A stretch of 64,000 nucleotides of DNA from Devosia ginsengisoli. Its GTDB lineage: Bacteria; Pseudomonadota; Alphaproteobacteria; Rhizobiales; Devosiaceae. Numbering within the stretch: position 1 is the first letter of the stretch; each line of letters starts with the position of its first letter. Under the pieces are notes generated by a model. It worked only from the letters and a program-made list of their open reading frames with translations. It was not told where the DNA came from and did not search any database. Below, one piece after another: positions 37,432 through 46,849 of this stretch. The stretch lies in assembly GCF_007859655.1 (NCBI RefSeq), contig NZ_CP042304.1, positions 4,218,501 through 4,282,500 of the forward strand, in the 5' to 3' direction. The translations under genes and the position numbers were made by a program.

Positions 37432-37980
37432 ATGATCCCACCCACCTTCTTCGCCCGCCCCGCCACCGAAGTCGCCCGCGACCTCATCGGCACAACCCTC
37501 TTGGTCGATGGCGTTGGCGGCCCCCTGGTCGAGGTGGAAGCCTACGACCAGTCCGACCCGGCCTCGCACAGCTTCAATGGCCCAACCCCGCGCAACGCCG
37601 CCATGTTCGGCCCGCCGGGCCATGCCTATGTCTACAAGATCTACGGCATCCATTGGTGCCTCAACTTCGTCTGCCAGCCGGGCAGCGCCGTGCTGATCCG
37701 CGCGCTCGAACCCCAGCATGGCCTGTTCCAGATGCAGGAGCGTCGCGGTGGCCTTGCCGACCGCCAGCTCTGCTCCGGCCCGGGCAAGCTCTGCCAGGCT
37801 TTGGGCATCACCATCGCCCACAATGCCCTGCCGCTCGATGCCGCCCCCTTCAACCTGTTGCCCGCCGATGTCAGCCACGACATCGCCACCGGCCCGCGCA
37901 TCGGCATCACCAAGGGCGTCGAAACCCCCTGGCGCTTTGTCCGCCGCGGCTCCCCGTTCCTCAGCAAGCCGCTGAAATAG
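37432..37980 (+). CDS. DNA-3-methyladenine glycosylase (AAG/MPG family)
   Basis: The 182-residue enzyme removes 3-methyladenine and other alkylated bases in base excision repair. The catalytic glutamate is in [16 protein letters not shown], the intercalating loop in [16 protein letters not shown], and the C-terminal GPRIGITKG...PWRF motif is present. I favour the ATG at 37432 (MIPPTFF). A GTG at 37414 touches the class A repeat and is less likely. Neither has a strong ribosome site. Confidence 0.92.
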   Translation: MIPPTFFARPATEVARDLIGTTLLVDGVGGPLVEVEAYDQSDPASHSFNGPTPRNAAMFGPPGHAYVYKIYGIHWCLNFVCQPGSAVLIRALEPQHGLFQMQERRGGLADRQLCSGPGKLCQALGITIAHNALPLDAAPFNLLPADVSHDIATGPRIGITKGVETPWRFVRRGSPFLSKPLK

Positions 37981-38085
37981 CAGCCATCTCGCCGTTCGGC
38001 CGCCCAACGTGAAGGAACCAAACCCCGCCCCAAGGGATTGGCCCATGAAGAGGCCGGCCCGCGTCAACCGGACATGGTGGTATAG

Positions 38086-38109
38086 GGAACGGACCGGTTT
38101 TTCCGGTTT
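38086..38109 (+). promoter_or_regulatory. Candidate EcfG (general stress) promoter GGAAC-N15-17-GTT
   Basis: GGAAC at 38086-38090 is followed by CGGTTT at 38104-38109. Alphaproteobacterial EcfG promoters are GGAAC with a 16 to 19 base spacer before a TT-containing element. The spacing here is near the short end. The same bases also form a hairpin, GGACCGG / CCGGTCC (38091-38117), which may be coincidental. The downstream gene is a KGG-type small hydrophilic protein, a class often stress-induced. Confidence 0.4.
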
Positions 38110-38187
38110 CCCGGTCCGGCCAACGAAATGGCAGCCGAGCCCTTGTCCCACCCGCGCCGGCCTCGTCCGCATTCAAAGGAGATGGCC

Positions 38188-38505
38188 ATGCCCCAGGGTG
38201 ACAAATCCGCCTATACCGACAAGCAGAAGCGCAAGGCCGAGCATATCGAGCAAGGCTACGAAGACCGTGGCATATCCCACGACGAAGCCGAACGCCGCGC
38301 CTGGGCCACCGTCAACAAGGACGATGGCGGCGGCAACAAATCCGGTTCCGGCCGCGGCAAGGAAACCGGCAATCCCGCCGCGCACAAGGGTGGCAGGAAA
38401 GGCGGCGAGGCATCTGCCAGCCGCTCCGCCGCCGAACGCTCCGCCTCAGCCAAGAAGGCCGCCGCCACCCGCAAGCGCAATGCCGAGCACCACGCGCATC
38501 ACTGA
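38188..38505 (+). CDS. Small basic hydrophilic protein with KGG-like repeat (annotated elsewhere as plasmid stabilisation protein)
   Basis: The 105-residue protein is rich in Lys, Gly, Ser, Ala and His and has no hydrophobic core or signal. Its N-terminus, SAYTDKQKRKAEHIEQGYEDRG, followed by AERRAWATVNKDDGGG, is a recognisable family of small alphaproteobacterial proteins. The C-terminal half has KGGRKGGEASASRSAAERSASAKKAAATRKRN and may be disordered and nucleic-acid binding. The ATG at 38188 lies 6 bases after AAAGGAG; an ATG at 38182 is possible. The general function is unknown. Confidence 0.75.
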   Translation: MPQGDKSAYTDKQKRKAEHIEQGYEDRGISHDEAERRAWATVNKDDGGGNKSGSGRGKETGNPAAHKGGRKGGEASASRSAAERSASAKKAAATRKRNAEHHAHH

Positions 38506-38616
38506 GCACCGGGCGGCGAGATCGCCGGTGGATAGCGCTGGCTCGTGATTTCTGCCGCCTTGCGGCTCACCCCGCCCCTGTGATCCAAGGGCGGGGTGAG
38601 CACTGTTGAATCGAGC

Positions 38617-40449
38617 ATGGATCTGTTCGGGGCGGGGCCGCGGGCAATCCCGCGCGACCCTCTTGCCGTGTTGCGCGACGTGTTCGGGCACAAGAGCTTC
38701 CGCGGCCAGCAGCATGATGTGGTCGATCATGTGGTGGGTGGTGGCGACGCCGTCGTGCTGTTCCCCACCGGGTCAGGCAAGTCGATGTGCTATCAGATCC
38801 CCGCCATCTGCCGGCCGGGCGTGGGCATTGTCATTTCCCCGCTCATCGCGCTGATGCGCGACCAGGTCGAAGCGCTGAAGCAGGCCGGCGTTGCCGCTGC
38901 GGCGCTCAATTCCTCGCTCTCTTCGGAAGAATCGGCGGATGTCCGCCGCAAGCTGCGCAATGGCCAGCTCGACCTGCTCTATGTCGCGCCCGAACGGGTG
39001 GCGACGCCCGGCTTCGCCAATATGCTCTCGGGCATCGATATCGCGCTTTTCGCCATCGACGAGGCGCATTGCGTGAGCCAGTGGGGCCACGATTTCCGCC
39101 CCGAATATCGCGAGCTGATCCATCTGGTCGAGCTCTTCCCCGGCGTGCCGCGCGTCGCGCTGACCGCCACGGCCGACCCGACCACGCGCGAAGATATTAT
39201 CGAGCGGCTCGGCCTCGAACAGGCGCAGGTCTTCACCACAAGTTTCGACCGCCCCAACATTTCCTATTCCATCGTCGAGCGCGACAAGGCCCGCGACCAG
39301 TTGCTGGCCTTCCTTGCCGCCCACAAGGGCAGCTCGGGCATCGTCTATTGCCTCTCCCGCGCCAAGGTCGAGGACACGGCCGACTGGCTGTCCGGCAAGG
39401 GCATTCCCGCTTTGCCCTATCATGCCGGCCTGTCTGCAGAGCGCCGCAGCGCCAATCAGGATACTTTCCTCAAGGAGGAGAACATCTGCATGGTCGCCAC
39501 GGTGGCCTTCGGCATGGGCATCGACAAGCCCGATGTGCGCTATGTCGCCCATATGGACCTGCCGGCCTCCATCGAGGCCTATTATCAGGAAACCGGTCGC
39601 GCCGGCCGCGATGGCCAGCCCGCCGACGCCTGGATGAGCTATGGCATGGCCGATGTGGTGCAGCGCCGCCGCATGATCGACGAGGGCAATGCCCCCGACG
39701 AGGTCAAGCGCCTCGAACACGGCAAACTCAATGCCCTGCTCGGCGTCTGCGAAACCGCCGAATGCCGCCGCAAGGCCATTCTCGGTCATTTCGGCGAAGC
39801 CCATGAAGGCAATTGCGGCAATTGCGACACCTGTCGCTCCCCGGTCGAAACCTGGGACGGCACCGAAGCCGCCATCAAGGCTTTGGCCGCGATCTATCGC
39901 ACCGGCATGCGCTTCGGCGCCGCCCATGTCATCGACGTGCTGATGGGCAAGGAAACCGAAAAGGTCACCCGCTTCGGCCACCAGCACCAGAAAGTGTTCG
40001 GGCAGGGCGCCGATCTCGATCCCAAGGTCTGGCAGTCGGTCATCCGCCAGCTCACCGCCATGGGCCTGATCGTGGTCGATCACGCCAATCACGGCGCATT
40101 GACGCTGAGCGAAGGCGCGCATGCCGTCTTCAAGCACGAGCGCACGGTTACCCTGCGCAAGGACCGGCCCAAGAAATCGGTCGAGGTCCGGCGCCAACTG
40201 GCCCGCGCCGCCACCGTGCCCGAGCATGCTCTGCCGCTGTTCGAAGCCCTGCGCGAAGAACGCACCCGCATCGCCAAGGCTCAGGGTGTGCCGCCCTATG
40301 TCATCTTCCACGACACCACCTTGCGCGCCATGGCCCTGGCACGCCCGGTGCACCCCCACGACATGCTCAACCTGCCCGGTGTCGGCCAGGCCAAGCTCGA
40401 CAGATATGGCGAGGACTTCTTGGCCGTGGTGAAACGGATGGTCTCGTGA
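38617..40449 (+). CDS. recQ: ATP-dependent DNA helicase RecQ
   Basis: The 610-residue helicase has Walker A FPTGSGKS at 49-56, DEAH at 148-151, helicase motifs TATADPTT and GRAGRDGQ, zinc-binding cysteines in [15 protein letters not shown]...CGNCDTC, a winged-helix RQC region and a C-terminal HRDC domain ([22 protein letters not shown]). It unwinds duplexes in RecF-pathway recombination and fork repair. I favour ATG 38617; a GTG at 38596 adds seven residues. It ends at 40449, followed by a palindromic repeat. Confidence 0.97.
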   Translation: MDLFGAGPRAIPRDPLAVLRDVFGHKSFRGQQHDVVDHVVGGGDAVVLFPTGSGKSMCYQIPAICRPGVGIVISPLIALMRDQVEALKQAGVAAAALNSSLSSEESADVRRKLRNGQLDLLYVAPERVATPGFANMLSGIDIALFAIDEAHCVSQWGHDFRPEYRELIHLVELFPGVPRVALTATADPTTREDIIERLGLEQAQVFTTSFDRPNISYSIVERDKARDQLLAFLAAHKGSSGIVYCLSRAKVEDTADWLSGKGIPALPYHAGLSAERRSANQDTFLKEENICMVATVAFGMGIDKPDVRYVAHMDLPASIEAYYQETGRAGRDGQPADAWMSYGMADVVQRRRMIDEGNAPDEVKRLEHGKLNALLGVCETAECRRKAILGHFGEAHEGNCGNCDTCRSPVETWDGTEAAIKALAAIYRTGMRFGAAHVIDVLMGKETEKVTRFGHQHQKVFGQGADLDPKVWQSVIRQLTAMGLIVVDHANHGALTLSEGAHAVFKHERTVTLRKDRPKKSVEVRRQLARAATVPEHALPLFEALREERTRIAKAQGVPPYVIFHDTTLRAMALARPVHPHDMLNLPGVGQAKLDRYGEDFLAVVKRMVS

Positions 40450-40454
40450 AGAAG

Positions 40455-40584
40455 CCCCCCTCATCCGTCTCGGCTGCGCCGAGCCACCTTCTCCCACGAG
40501 GGGAGAAGGGTGCTGACTGCGAACTCTCGGCTCAATCCCCTTCTCCCCTCGTGGGAGAAGGTGCCCGAAGGGCGGATGAGGGGG
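40455..40584. repeat. Palindromic repeat (CTTCTCCCACGAGGGGAGAAGG type)
   Basis: CCCCTCATCCGTCTCGG...ACCTTCTCCCACGAGG at the left is inverted at the right as CCTCGTGGGAGAAGGTGCCCGAAGGGCGGATGAGGGGG. It is a larger variant of the class B layout, with outer arms CCCCTCATCCG / CGGATGAGGGG, and fills the recQ-DUF1624 gap. Confidence 0.85.
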
Positions 40585-40591
40585 TCTTTCT

Positions 40592-41569
40592 TTGACAGCA
40601 GCAGTCAAATCCCCCCGCTTCGCCATCGTAGACATCGCCCGCGGTGTGGCCATCATCGCCATGGTCGCCTACCACTTCTGCTGGGACCTGAGCTATTTCC
40701 GCTTCATCGCAGCGGATGTCGGCTATGACCCGCAATGGGTGTTCATCGCCCGCTCCATTCTCGCGGTTTTCCTGTTCCTTGTCGGCGTCGGCCTGGTGCT
40801 CGGCCATGGCAACGGTATCCGCTGGCGCAGCTTCTGGCGGCGCTGGCTCTTCGTGGTCGCCGGCGCGCTGATCATCACCGTTGCCACATATTTCGTCTTC
40901 CCGCAGAGCTTCGTCTATTTCGGCGTGCTGCATGCCATCGCGCTGTTCAGCCTCATGGGCCTTGCCTTCGTGCTGGCCCCACTCTGGCTGCCCATCGTGG
41001 TCGCCGCGACAGTCATCGCCCTGCCATTCTTCCATTCCGATCCGCTGTTCAACCAGAAAGCCTGGTCCTGGCTCGGCTTCTGGCAGGTGCCGCCGCCGAC
41101 CAATGATCTCGTGCCGGTCTTCCCCTGGTTCGGCGCGGTACTGCTGGGCATCATCGCCACCCGCCTCGTCCTGGCTTCGAACCTCTCCGCCCGCCTCGCC
41201 GCCATTGCGCCATCGGGCCGCCTGCCGCGTCTGTTGGCCTTTCTCGGCCGCTGGAGCCTGCTGATCTACCTCATCCACCAGCCCATCCTGCTCGGCCTTG
41301 TCTATCCCGCCGCTTCAATCCTGCAGCCCCAGGTCGCCATGCGCGACACCGATTTCCTGCGCTCCTGCCAGAGCACCTGCGAGGCGGGCGGCACCTCGGC
41401 GGCCATGTGCGTCACCTATTGCCAATGCGGGCTCGAACAGGTCGAGGCCAACGATTTGTGGAATGCCATCGAGACCGGCATGGTCACAGCGGCCGAACAG
41501 GAATTGCTCGATGCGCAGAACCGGCAATGCTCCGCGGTGATCTATCCGGAGCTCAATTCGGCGCAATAA
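40592..41569 (+). CDS. DUF1624/HGSNAT-like membrane protein with Cys-rich tail
   Basis: The 325-residue protein has about seven transmembrane helices. Its start, RFAIVDIARGVAIIAMVAYHFCWDLSYF, matches the DUF1624 heparan-alpha-glucosaminide acetyltransferase-like domain, with the active-site type histidine in that helix. A hydrophilic C-terminal segment of about 80 residues carries six cysteines (CQSTC, MCVTYCQC, RQC). The only visible start is TTG at 40592, immediately after the repeat. The function is unproven; acetyl transfer to a cell-surface glycan is the family prediction. Confidence 0.85.
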   Translation: MTAAVKSPRFAIVDIARGVAIIAMVAYHFCWDLSYFRFIAADVGYDPQWVFIARSILAVFLFLVGVGLVLGHGNGIRWRSFWRRWLFVVAGALIITVATYFVFPQSFVYFGVLHAIALFSLMGLAFVLAPLWLPIVVAATVIALPFFHSDPLFNQKAWSWLGFWQVPPPTNDLVPVFPWFGAVLLGIIATRLVLASNLSARLAAIAPSGRLPRLLAFLGRWSLLIYLIHQPILLGLVYPAASILQPQVAMRDTDFLRSCQSTCEAGGTSAAMCVTYCQCGLEQVEANDLWNAIETGMVTAAEQELLDAQNRQCSAVIYPELNSAQ

Positions 41570-41740
41570 GGCCCTCGGACGCATTGGAACGTTAATATTT
41601 GCGTCCTTTTGCGCAAAATCGATCTTGAATGGCAGCGCGAATGAGCGTTCATTGATCACTGCGAGTTGATTTGTCCGAGCTTCGGCTAAGGTTGGCTCCC
41701 GCCGTTCGGACCCCACACATATTGAAGTCTGGATACTTCC

Positions 41741-43597
41741 TTGACCACCGACAAGGCTGGCCGCGTCCATTCACGCGGCGATGCTCGGGCTCACGTGGCC
41801 GCCGCTCACGCCGGCAAGGGGCGTGGGCCGCTGACGCGGATTGCCCTCTATTCCCTCCGCCACCCCTGGCAGGCGACCGCTGCGATCGGCGCCACGATCA
41901 TCGCCTCGGTGCTGCAATTGCTGATCCCGCGGCTTTTGGGCCACGCGGTCGATCAGGCCCAGGACATTCTCGGCAGTGGCATGGAAGGCGCCGAACAGGC
42001 TCTGTTCTGGAGCGCCATGACCCTGCTCGGCGTCTCGGTGGCGCGCGGCTTCTTCACCCTGGTGCAGAACTATTATTCGGAATCGGTGGGCCACCATGTC
42101 GGCTACGAGCTGCGGCTGGCCTTCTACGACAAGGTGCAGCGCCTCTCCTATTCCTACCATGACAAGGTCCATAGCGGCGACCTGATCACCCTGGGTCTGC
42201 TCGATCTCGATGGCGTGCGCATGTTCTTCTCCACCGGCCTGGTCCGCACGGTCCTGCTGGCCGTGCTGATCGGGGTCGGCGCCTATATGCTGCTGACCAC
42301 CGATGTCCTGCTGGGCCTGCTGGCACTGAGCTTCGTGCCTTTCGTCGCCTGGCGCTCCTCGGTGGCGCAACTGACCCTGCGCGCCACCTGGCTGGTGCTG
42401 CAGAAAAAGCTCTCCGCCCTGAGCCGCGTCATGGAGGAAAATCTGGGCGGCATCCGCGTGGTGCGCGCCTTTGCCGGGCAGGAATTCGAGCTTGCCAAGT
42501 TCGATGTGGCCAGCAAGGAAGCGCTGGAACTGTCGCATCAGCGCGTCCATGTGCGCGTGCGCAATACCAGCGCCATGACCTTCTCCTTCTTCGCCGCCAT
42601 GGGCCTGGTGCTCTGGTTCGGTGGCAACAAGGTCATTGCGGGCGAAATGAGCGTCGGCACGCTCGCCAGCTTCCTCACCTTCATGACCATTCTGCAGATG
42701 CCGGTGCGCCAGCTCGGCCTCATGGTCAATTCCTTCGCCCGCGCCTCCACCTGCGGCGAGCGCTTCTACGCCTTCCTCGACGCGCCCCTGGCCATCGAGG
42801 ATGCGCCGGGCGTGCCCGATCTCAAGGTCACCGAAGGCACTTTGCGCTTCGAAGATGTCCACTTCACCTATGAGGGCGCCACCCATCCCACGCTCAATGG
42901 CGTGAGCTTTACGGCCCGCGCCGGCCAGACCATCGGCATTGTCGGCGCCCCCGGCAGCGGCAAGTCCACCCTCGCCCACCTCATTCCCCGCTTCTACGAC
43001 GTGTCGGGCGGCCGCATCACCATCGACGGGCAGGATGTGAGCGAGGTCTCTCTGCAATCGCTCCGCCGTGCCGTTGCCGTGGTGCAGCAGGACAGCTTCC
43101 TCTTCACCACCACCATCGAAAACAACATCGCCTATGGCGATCCCTGGTCCAAGGAAACCAAGATCGAAAAGGCCGCCGAAAGCGCGCAATTGCACAGCTA
43201 CATCATGGGCCTGCCCGCAGGCTACGATACCGTGGTCGGCGAGCGCGGCGTGTCGCTGTCCGGCGGCCAGCGCCAGCGCCTCTCCATCGCGCGGACCCTG
43301 GTGCTCAAGCCCGCCGTCATGGTGTTCGACGATTCCACCGCCGCCATCGATGCGGGCACCGAGCACCGCATTCGCAGCGCCATCCGCCGCTACGCCAAGG
43401 ACCGGGTGACCCTGGTCATCAGCCACCGTCTCAGCTCGCTCCTCCACGCCGATACCATCCTCTTCCTCGAAGATGGCCGGATCGTCGAGCAGGGCAGCCA
43501 CGATGAATTGCTGGCCCAGGGCGGGCGCTACCGCGCGCTCTACGACCTGCAGACCCGCCCCACTGAAGATATCGAGATCGGGAGCGCCGCCCAATGA
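41741..43597 (+). CDS. ABC exporter subunit, TMD-NBD fusion
   Basis: The 618-residue protein has a six-helix exporter domain (about 35-330) and an ATPase with GAPGSGKST, signature LSGGQRQR, Walker B VMVFDDSTAAID and switch His in ISHRLSSL. The residue after Walker B is Asp in place of the usual catalytic Glu (VFDDST), so this site may be degenerate, as is common in heterodimeric exporters. The start TTG at 41741 is the only clear candidate and has weak ribosome binding; a GTG near 41795 is possible. It overlaps the partner in ATGA. Confidence 0.9.
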   Translation: MTTDKAGRVHSRGDARAHVAAAHAGKGRGPLTRIALYSLRHPWQATAAIGATIIASVLQLLIPRLLGHAVDQAQDILGSGMEGAEQALFWSAMTLLGVSVARGFFTLVQNYYSESVGHHVGYELRLAFYDKVQRLSYSYHDKVHSGDLITLGLLDLDGVRMFFSTGLVRTVLLAVLIGVGAYMLLTTDVLLGLLALSFVPFVAWRSSVAQLTLRATWLVLQKKLSALSRVMEENLGGIRVVRAFAGQEFELAKFDVASKEALELSHQRVHVRVRNTSAMTFSFFAAMGLVLWFGGNKVIAGEMSVGTLASFLTFMTILQMPVRQLGLMVNSFARASTCGERFYAFLDAPLAIEDAPGVPDLKVTEGTLRFEDVHFTYEGATHPTLNGVSFTARAGQTIGIVGAPGSGKSTLAHLIPRFYDVSGGRITIDGQDVSEVSLQSLRRAVAVVQQDSFLFTTTIENNIAYGDPWSKETKIEKAAESAQLHSYIMGLPAGYDTVVGERGVSLSGGQRQRLSIARTLVLKPAVMVFDDSTAAIDAGTEHRIRSAIRRYAKDRVTLVISHRLSSLLHADTILFLEDGRIVEQGSHDELLAQGGRYRALYDLQTRPTEDIEIGSAAQ

Positions 43598-45493
43598 GCG
43601 CCGTAGGAGAAGACGACCGCGAAGTCGCCGCCTTTCCGGGCCAGCGTCCGCCGCGCGCCAGCGTCGGCAGCCACCGCATCGAAGAGGAAATCTTCGGCAA
43701 GGCCTATGACCCCCATACGGTGCGCCGCATCTGGGCCTTCGTGCGCCCCTATCGCAAAAGCATCTACCTGTCGGTCGCTGCCGTTCTGGTCTTCACCGCC
43801 AGCCAGCTCGCCATTCCGCTGATCATCGGCCGCGCCATCGATAGCGGCATGACCGAGGGTGGCAATTCGACCAACCTGGCCTGGGCCGTCGCCGCTTTCG
43901 CCGTCGCGGTCCTCGTCAACTATGCCGCCTCCTGGATTCAGGGAAAGCCAGGTGGGGCAGGTGGCCGAGAATGTGCTGTTCGACATGCGCCGCGCCATGT
44001 TCGCCCAGCTCCAGCGCGTCTCGCTCAGCTTCATGGACAAGACCGAGGTCGGCCGGCTGATGAGCCGCCTGCAGGGCGACGTCAATTCCATGCAGGAATT
44101 CCTCGAAACCTCGGTGATTTCGGTCGGCGACATGGTGCTGCTGGCCGGCATCGTCTTCGTGCTGCTCTCGCTCGATTTCCGCCTCGGCCTGCTGACCCTT
44201 TCCACCATGCCGGTGCTGTTCATCGTGCGCATCTTCTGGCTGCCCCCGGCCAAGCGCGCCTTCTGGGCGGCGCATGAGACCAATTCGATCACCGCCGGCG
44301 CCATGGCCGAAGGCATCAATGGCGTGCGCACCGTGCAGAACCTCGATCGCCAGAAGGTCAATTTCGACCTCTATGACGACAAGGCCTACAACAACCTGCA
44401 GACCCAGCTCACCGGCTCGCGCTATGCCCAGGTCATGGTGCCGATCGTCGACACCCTCACCGGCATCGCCATGGCCATTGTGGTGGTCGTGGGTGGCTCG
44501 CTGGTGCTCAATGGCGGCCTCGAGATCGGCGTCATCGTGACGTTCATCTTCTACATCCAGCGCTTCTTCGACCCGATCCGCTCGCTGACCATGCAATATT
44601 CCATCATGCAGCGTGCCATGACCTCGGGCCGCCGCATCACCGAAGTGCTCGATATCCCGGCCTCGATCACCGACAAGCCCGATGCCGTCAAGCTGACCCG
44701 CGATATGGACGGTTCGGTCGAGTTCAAGGATGTGGTCTTCGGCTATGCCGCCGATCGCCCCGTGCTGCGCAACGTCAGCTTCAAGGTCAATCCCGGCGAA
44801 ACCGTCGCCCTGGTCGGGCCCACCGGCTCGGGCAAGACCTCGGCCATGTCGCTGGTCCACCGCTTCTACGAAGTCCAGTCCGGCGCGGTCCTGGTCGGCG
44901 GCCACGACGTGCGCGACGTCACCCAGGAAAGCCTGGGCGAACAGGTCGCCATGGTGCTGCAGGAACCGTTCCTCTTCACCGGCACGGTCTTCGACAACAT
45001 TCGCTACAACAAAGCCTCGGCCACAAGAGAAGACGTCATCGCAGCGGCCAAGGCCGTCGGCGCGCATGATTTCATCACCCGCCTCCCCGGCGGCTATGAC
45101 GGCATGCTGGAACAACGCGGCTCCAACCTCTCCCTCGGCCAGCGCCAATTGCTGAGCTTCGCCCGCGCCCTGGTCGCCGATGCCAATATCCTCGTGCTTG
45201 ACGAGGCCACCGCCAATATCGACAGCTACACCGAACGCCAGATCCAGAAGGCCTTGCTGACGCTGCTCGAAGGCCGCACCGGCATGGTCATCGCCCACCG
45301 CCTCGCCACGATCCGCGGCGCCGACCGCATCATCGTGCTGCAGAATGGCGAACTGATCGAAACCGGCAACCACGACCAGCTCATGGAAAAAGGCGGCCTC
45401 TACGCCAAGCTCTACAACATGAACTACGCCAGCTTCGACGACATCCCCGACGAACTGGTGGCGCAGGTGAACGCCAAGGCCGCGAATACGTGA
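43594..45493 (+). CDS. ABC exporter subunit, TMD-NBD fusion, frameshifted
   Basis: The partner of the preceding gene is read in two frames. The first frame starts at ATG 43594 and runs through the first helices to NYAASWIQ. It then breaks at GGG 43941-43943. The second frame continues ESQVGQVAENVLFDMRRAMFAQLQRV to 45493. Removing one G restores SWIQESQVGQVAEN. The ATPase has GPTGSGKTS, signature LSLGQRQ (an unusual variant of LSGGQ) and a canonical catalytic Glu in ILVLDEATANID. It would supply the active catalytic site to the heterodimer. Repaired length about 632 residues. Confidence 0.9.
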
Positions 45494-45512
45494 TTTGTCT
45501 TCCCACACCCCC

Positions 45513-45637
45513 GATGTCATCCCGGCCTTGAGCCGGGATCCATCCCGAGATCACACCACAGCCGCAAGGTGCGTCGTCCGACTCACGTACGAGCCCACCA
45601 CCTCAGGGTGGATCCCGGCTCAAGGCCGGGATGACAC
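45513..45637. repeat. Class C palindromic repeat
   Basis: GTCATCCCGGCCTTGAGCCGGG and GATCCCGGCTCAAGGCCGGG are inverted around an interior including ACAGCCGCAAGGTG, as in the 9467-9592 copy. This is in the 583-base gap 45494-46076. Confidence 0.88.
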
Positions 45638-45872
45638 CGCGCATGAGGAAAGCGTGGTGCCCACTTATCCATCTTATCCCCCTCGCCAAAACCGCGCGTA
45701 TCATCCTCCCCATCTTCCGGGATACGGGCGGCGCTGCAGCGACGGGCGTCCGGAGGCCAGCCGGGGGAGTGGAGGTCGCGCTCCGCTCCGGGTCGAGCGG
45801 ACGAGGCGTTTGGGCGGGGTGCTACGGCTAACCGCTAGGGTCTGCGATCGCGCCGTCCGAGCAAGTCCCGGC

Positions 45873-45931
45873 ATCCCGAGGCGGCTTCCGTCTCATTTTT
45901 AATTTACCAGAGGCGAAAGCCGTCTCGGGAT
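45873..45931. repeat. Inverted repeat with AT-rich loop
   Basis: ATCCCGAGGCGGCTTCCGTC at the left and its near complement ending GCCGTCTCGGGAT at the right form a 22-base stem with three mismatches around the AT-rich loop ATTTTTAATTTACCA. No copy of it is seen elsewhere in the window. The rest of 45638-46076 holds GC-rich DNA (possible further stem CGTCCG/CGGACG at 45748-45810) and no supportable gene. It may be a transcription terminator, a repeat of another family, or part of an RNA. Confidence 0.55.
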
Positions 45932-46076
45932 CCGCACGTCCGCGGCCGCACTTGCGGTCCGCATCCGACAACCGCATTGCAGGCGGCGCTTGCGCATGGG
46001 CACCCCCTCTTGCCGCATCCGTCATGGCGCAGCCCCGCCGATAGGCGCATGACACCGCCATGTTGGGGAAAGTCAC

Positions 46077-46814
46077 ATGAGTCTTCTGATTGCCGCCGCC
46101 CTCCTGCTGGTGGTGTTCTTGACCTCCATGCTGTCGGGGATTTTCGGCATGGCGGGCGGTCTCGTCCTGCTGGGCATCCTGCTCTTCATGCTGCCTGTTG
46201 GCACCGCCATTGCCGTGCAAGGCGCCATCCAGCTCGTCGCCAATGGCTCGCGCGCCTGGTTCTCCCGCGCCTTCATCGATTGGCGCGTGCTCGCCATCAT
46301 GACCGCGGGCCTCGTCACCGCCGGCATCCTGCTCTTCATCCTGCGCTATGTGCCGGACCTCGCAACCGTCTGCATCGTCATCGGCCTGCTGCCGATTCTC
46401 CTCTGGATTCCCCAATCCTGGCTGTCGCTCGATGCCAGCAAGCCGCATCACGCCTTCATCTGCGGTTTCATGGGCGGCGGCATCAATCTGGCGGTGGGCG
46501 TGGCCGGCCCCACCATCGACATGTTCTTCATCCGCACGCCCATGGATCGGCGCACAATTATCGCCACCAAGGCGGCGGCCCAGGTGGTCAACCACGCCGG
46601 CAAGATCGCCTTCTACTGGAGTGCGACCATGGTGCTGACCGGCTGGGAATGGGGCGCCGTCGCGCTGGCCGCCCCCTTCGCTATAGCAGGCACCAGCGCC
46701 GGCTATTGGGTGCTGCAGCGCCTCACCGATGCCAATTTCAAATCCTGGACGCGCCTGCTGGTCACGGCCATCGGTATTTACTACCTGATCCGCGGCATCT
46801 TCTTGCTGATCTGA
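46077..46814 (+). CDS. Sulfite exporter TauE/SafE family protein
   Basis: The 245-residue protein has about eight hydrophobic helices and the two family repeats, FGMAGGLVLLGILLF near the N-terminus and CGFMGGGINLAVGVAGP in the middle. Members export sulfite, sulfoacetate or related anions. It ends 36 bases before a co-directional LysR gene that may regulate it. An ATG at 46077 follows GGGGAAAGTCAC. Confidence 0.88.
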   Translation: MSLLIAAALLLVVFLTSMLSGIFGMAGGLVLLGILLFMLPVGTAIAVQGAIQLVANGSRAWFSRAFIDWRVLAIMTAGLVTAGILLFILRYVPDLATVCIVIGLLPILLWIPQSWLSLDASKPHHAFICGFMGGGINLAVGVAGPTIDMFFIRTPMDRRTIIATKAAAQVVNHAGKIAFYWSATMVLTGWEWGAVALAAPFAIAGTSAGYWVLQRLTDANFKSWTRLLVTAIGIYYLIRGIFLLI

Positions 46815-46849
46815 CGCCGATGAGTATGGTGCCAAATCAGGGAGACGAC

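Noticed and set aside
38091..38117. Hairpin GGACCGG / CCGGTCC as a terminator for the glycosylase gene
   Set aside because: It has no T tail after the stem and lies over 100 bases from the stop; it overlaps the candidate stress promoter instead.
45638..46076. Possible tRNA, SRP RNA or tmRNA in the large gap
   Set aside because: No cloverleaf, no tmRNA tag frame or SRP loop sequence is visible. Only the inverted repeat is supportable.
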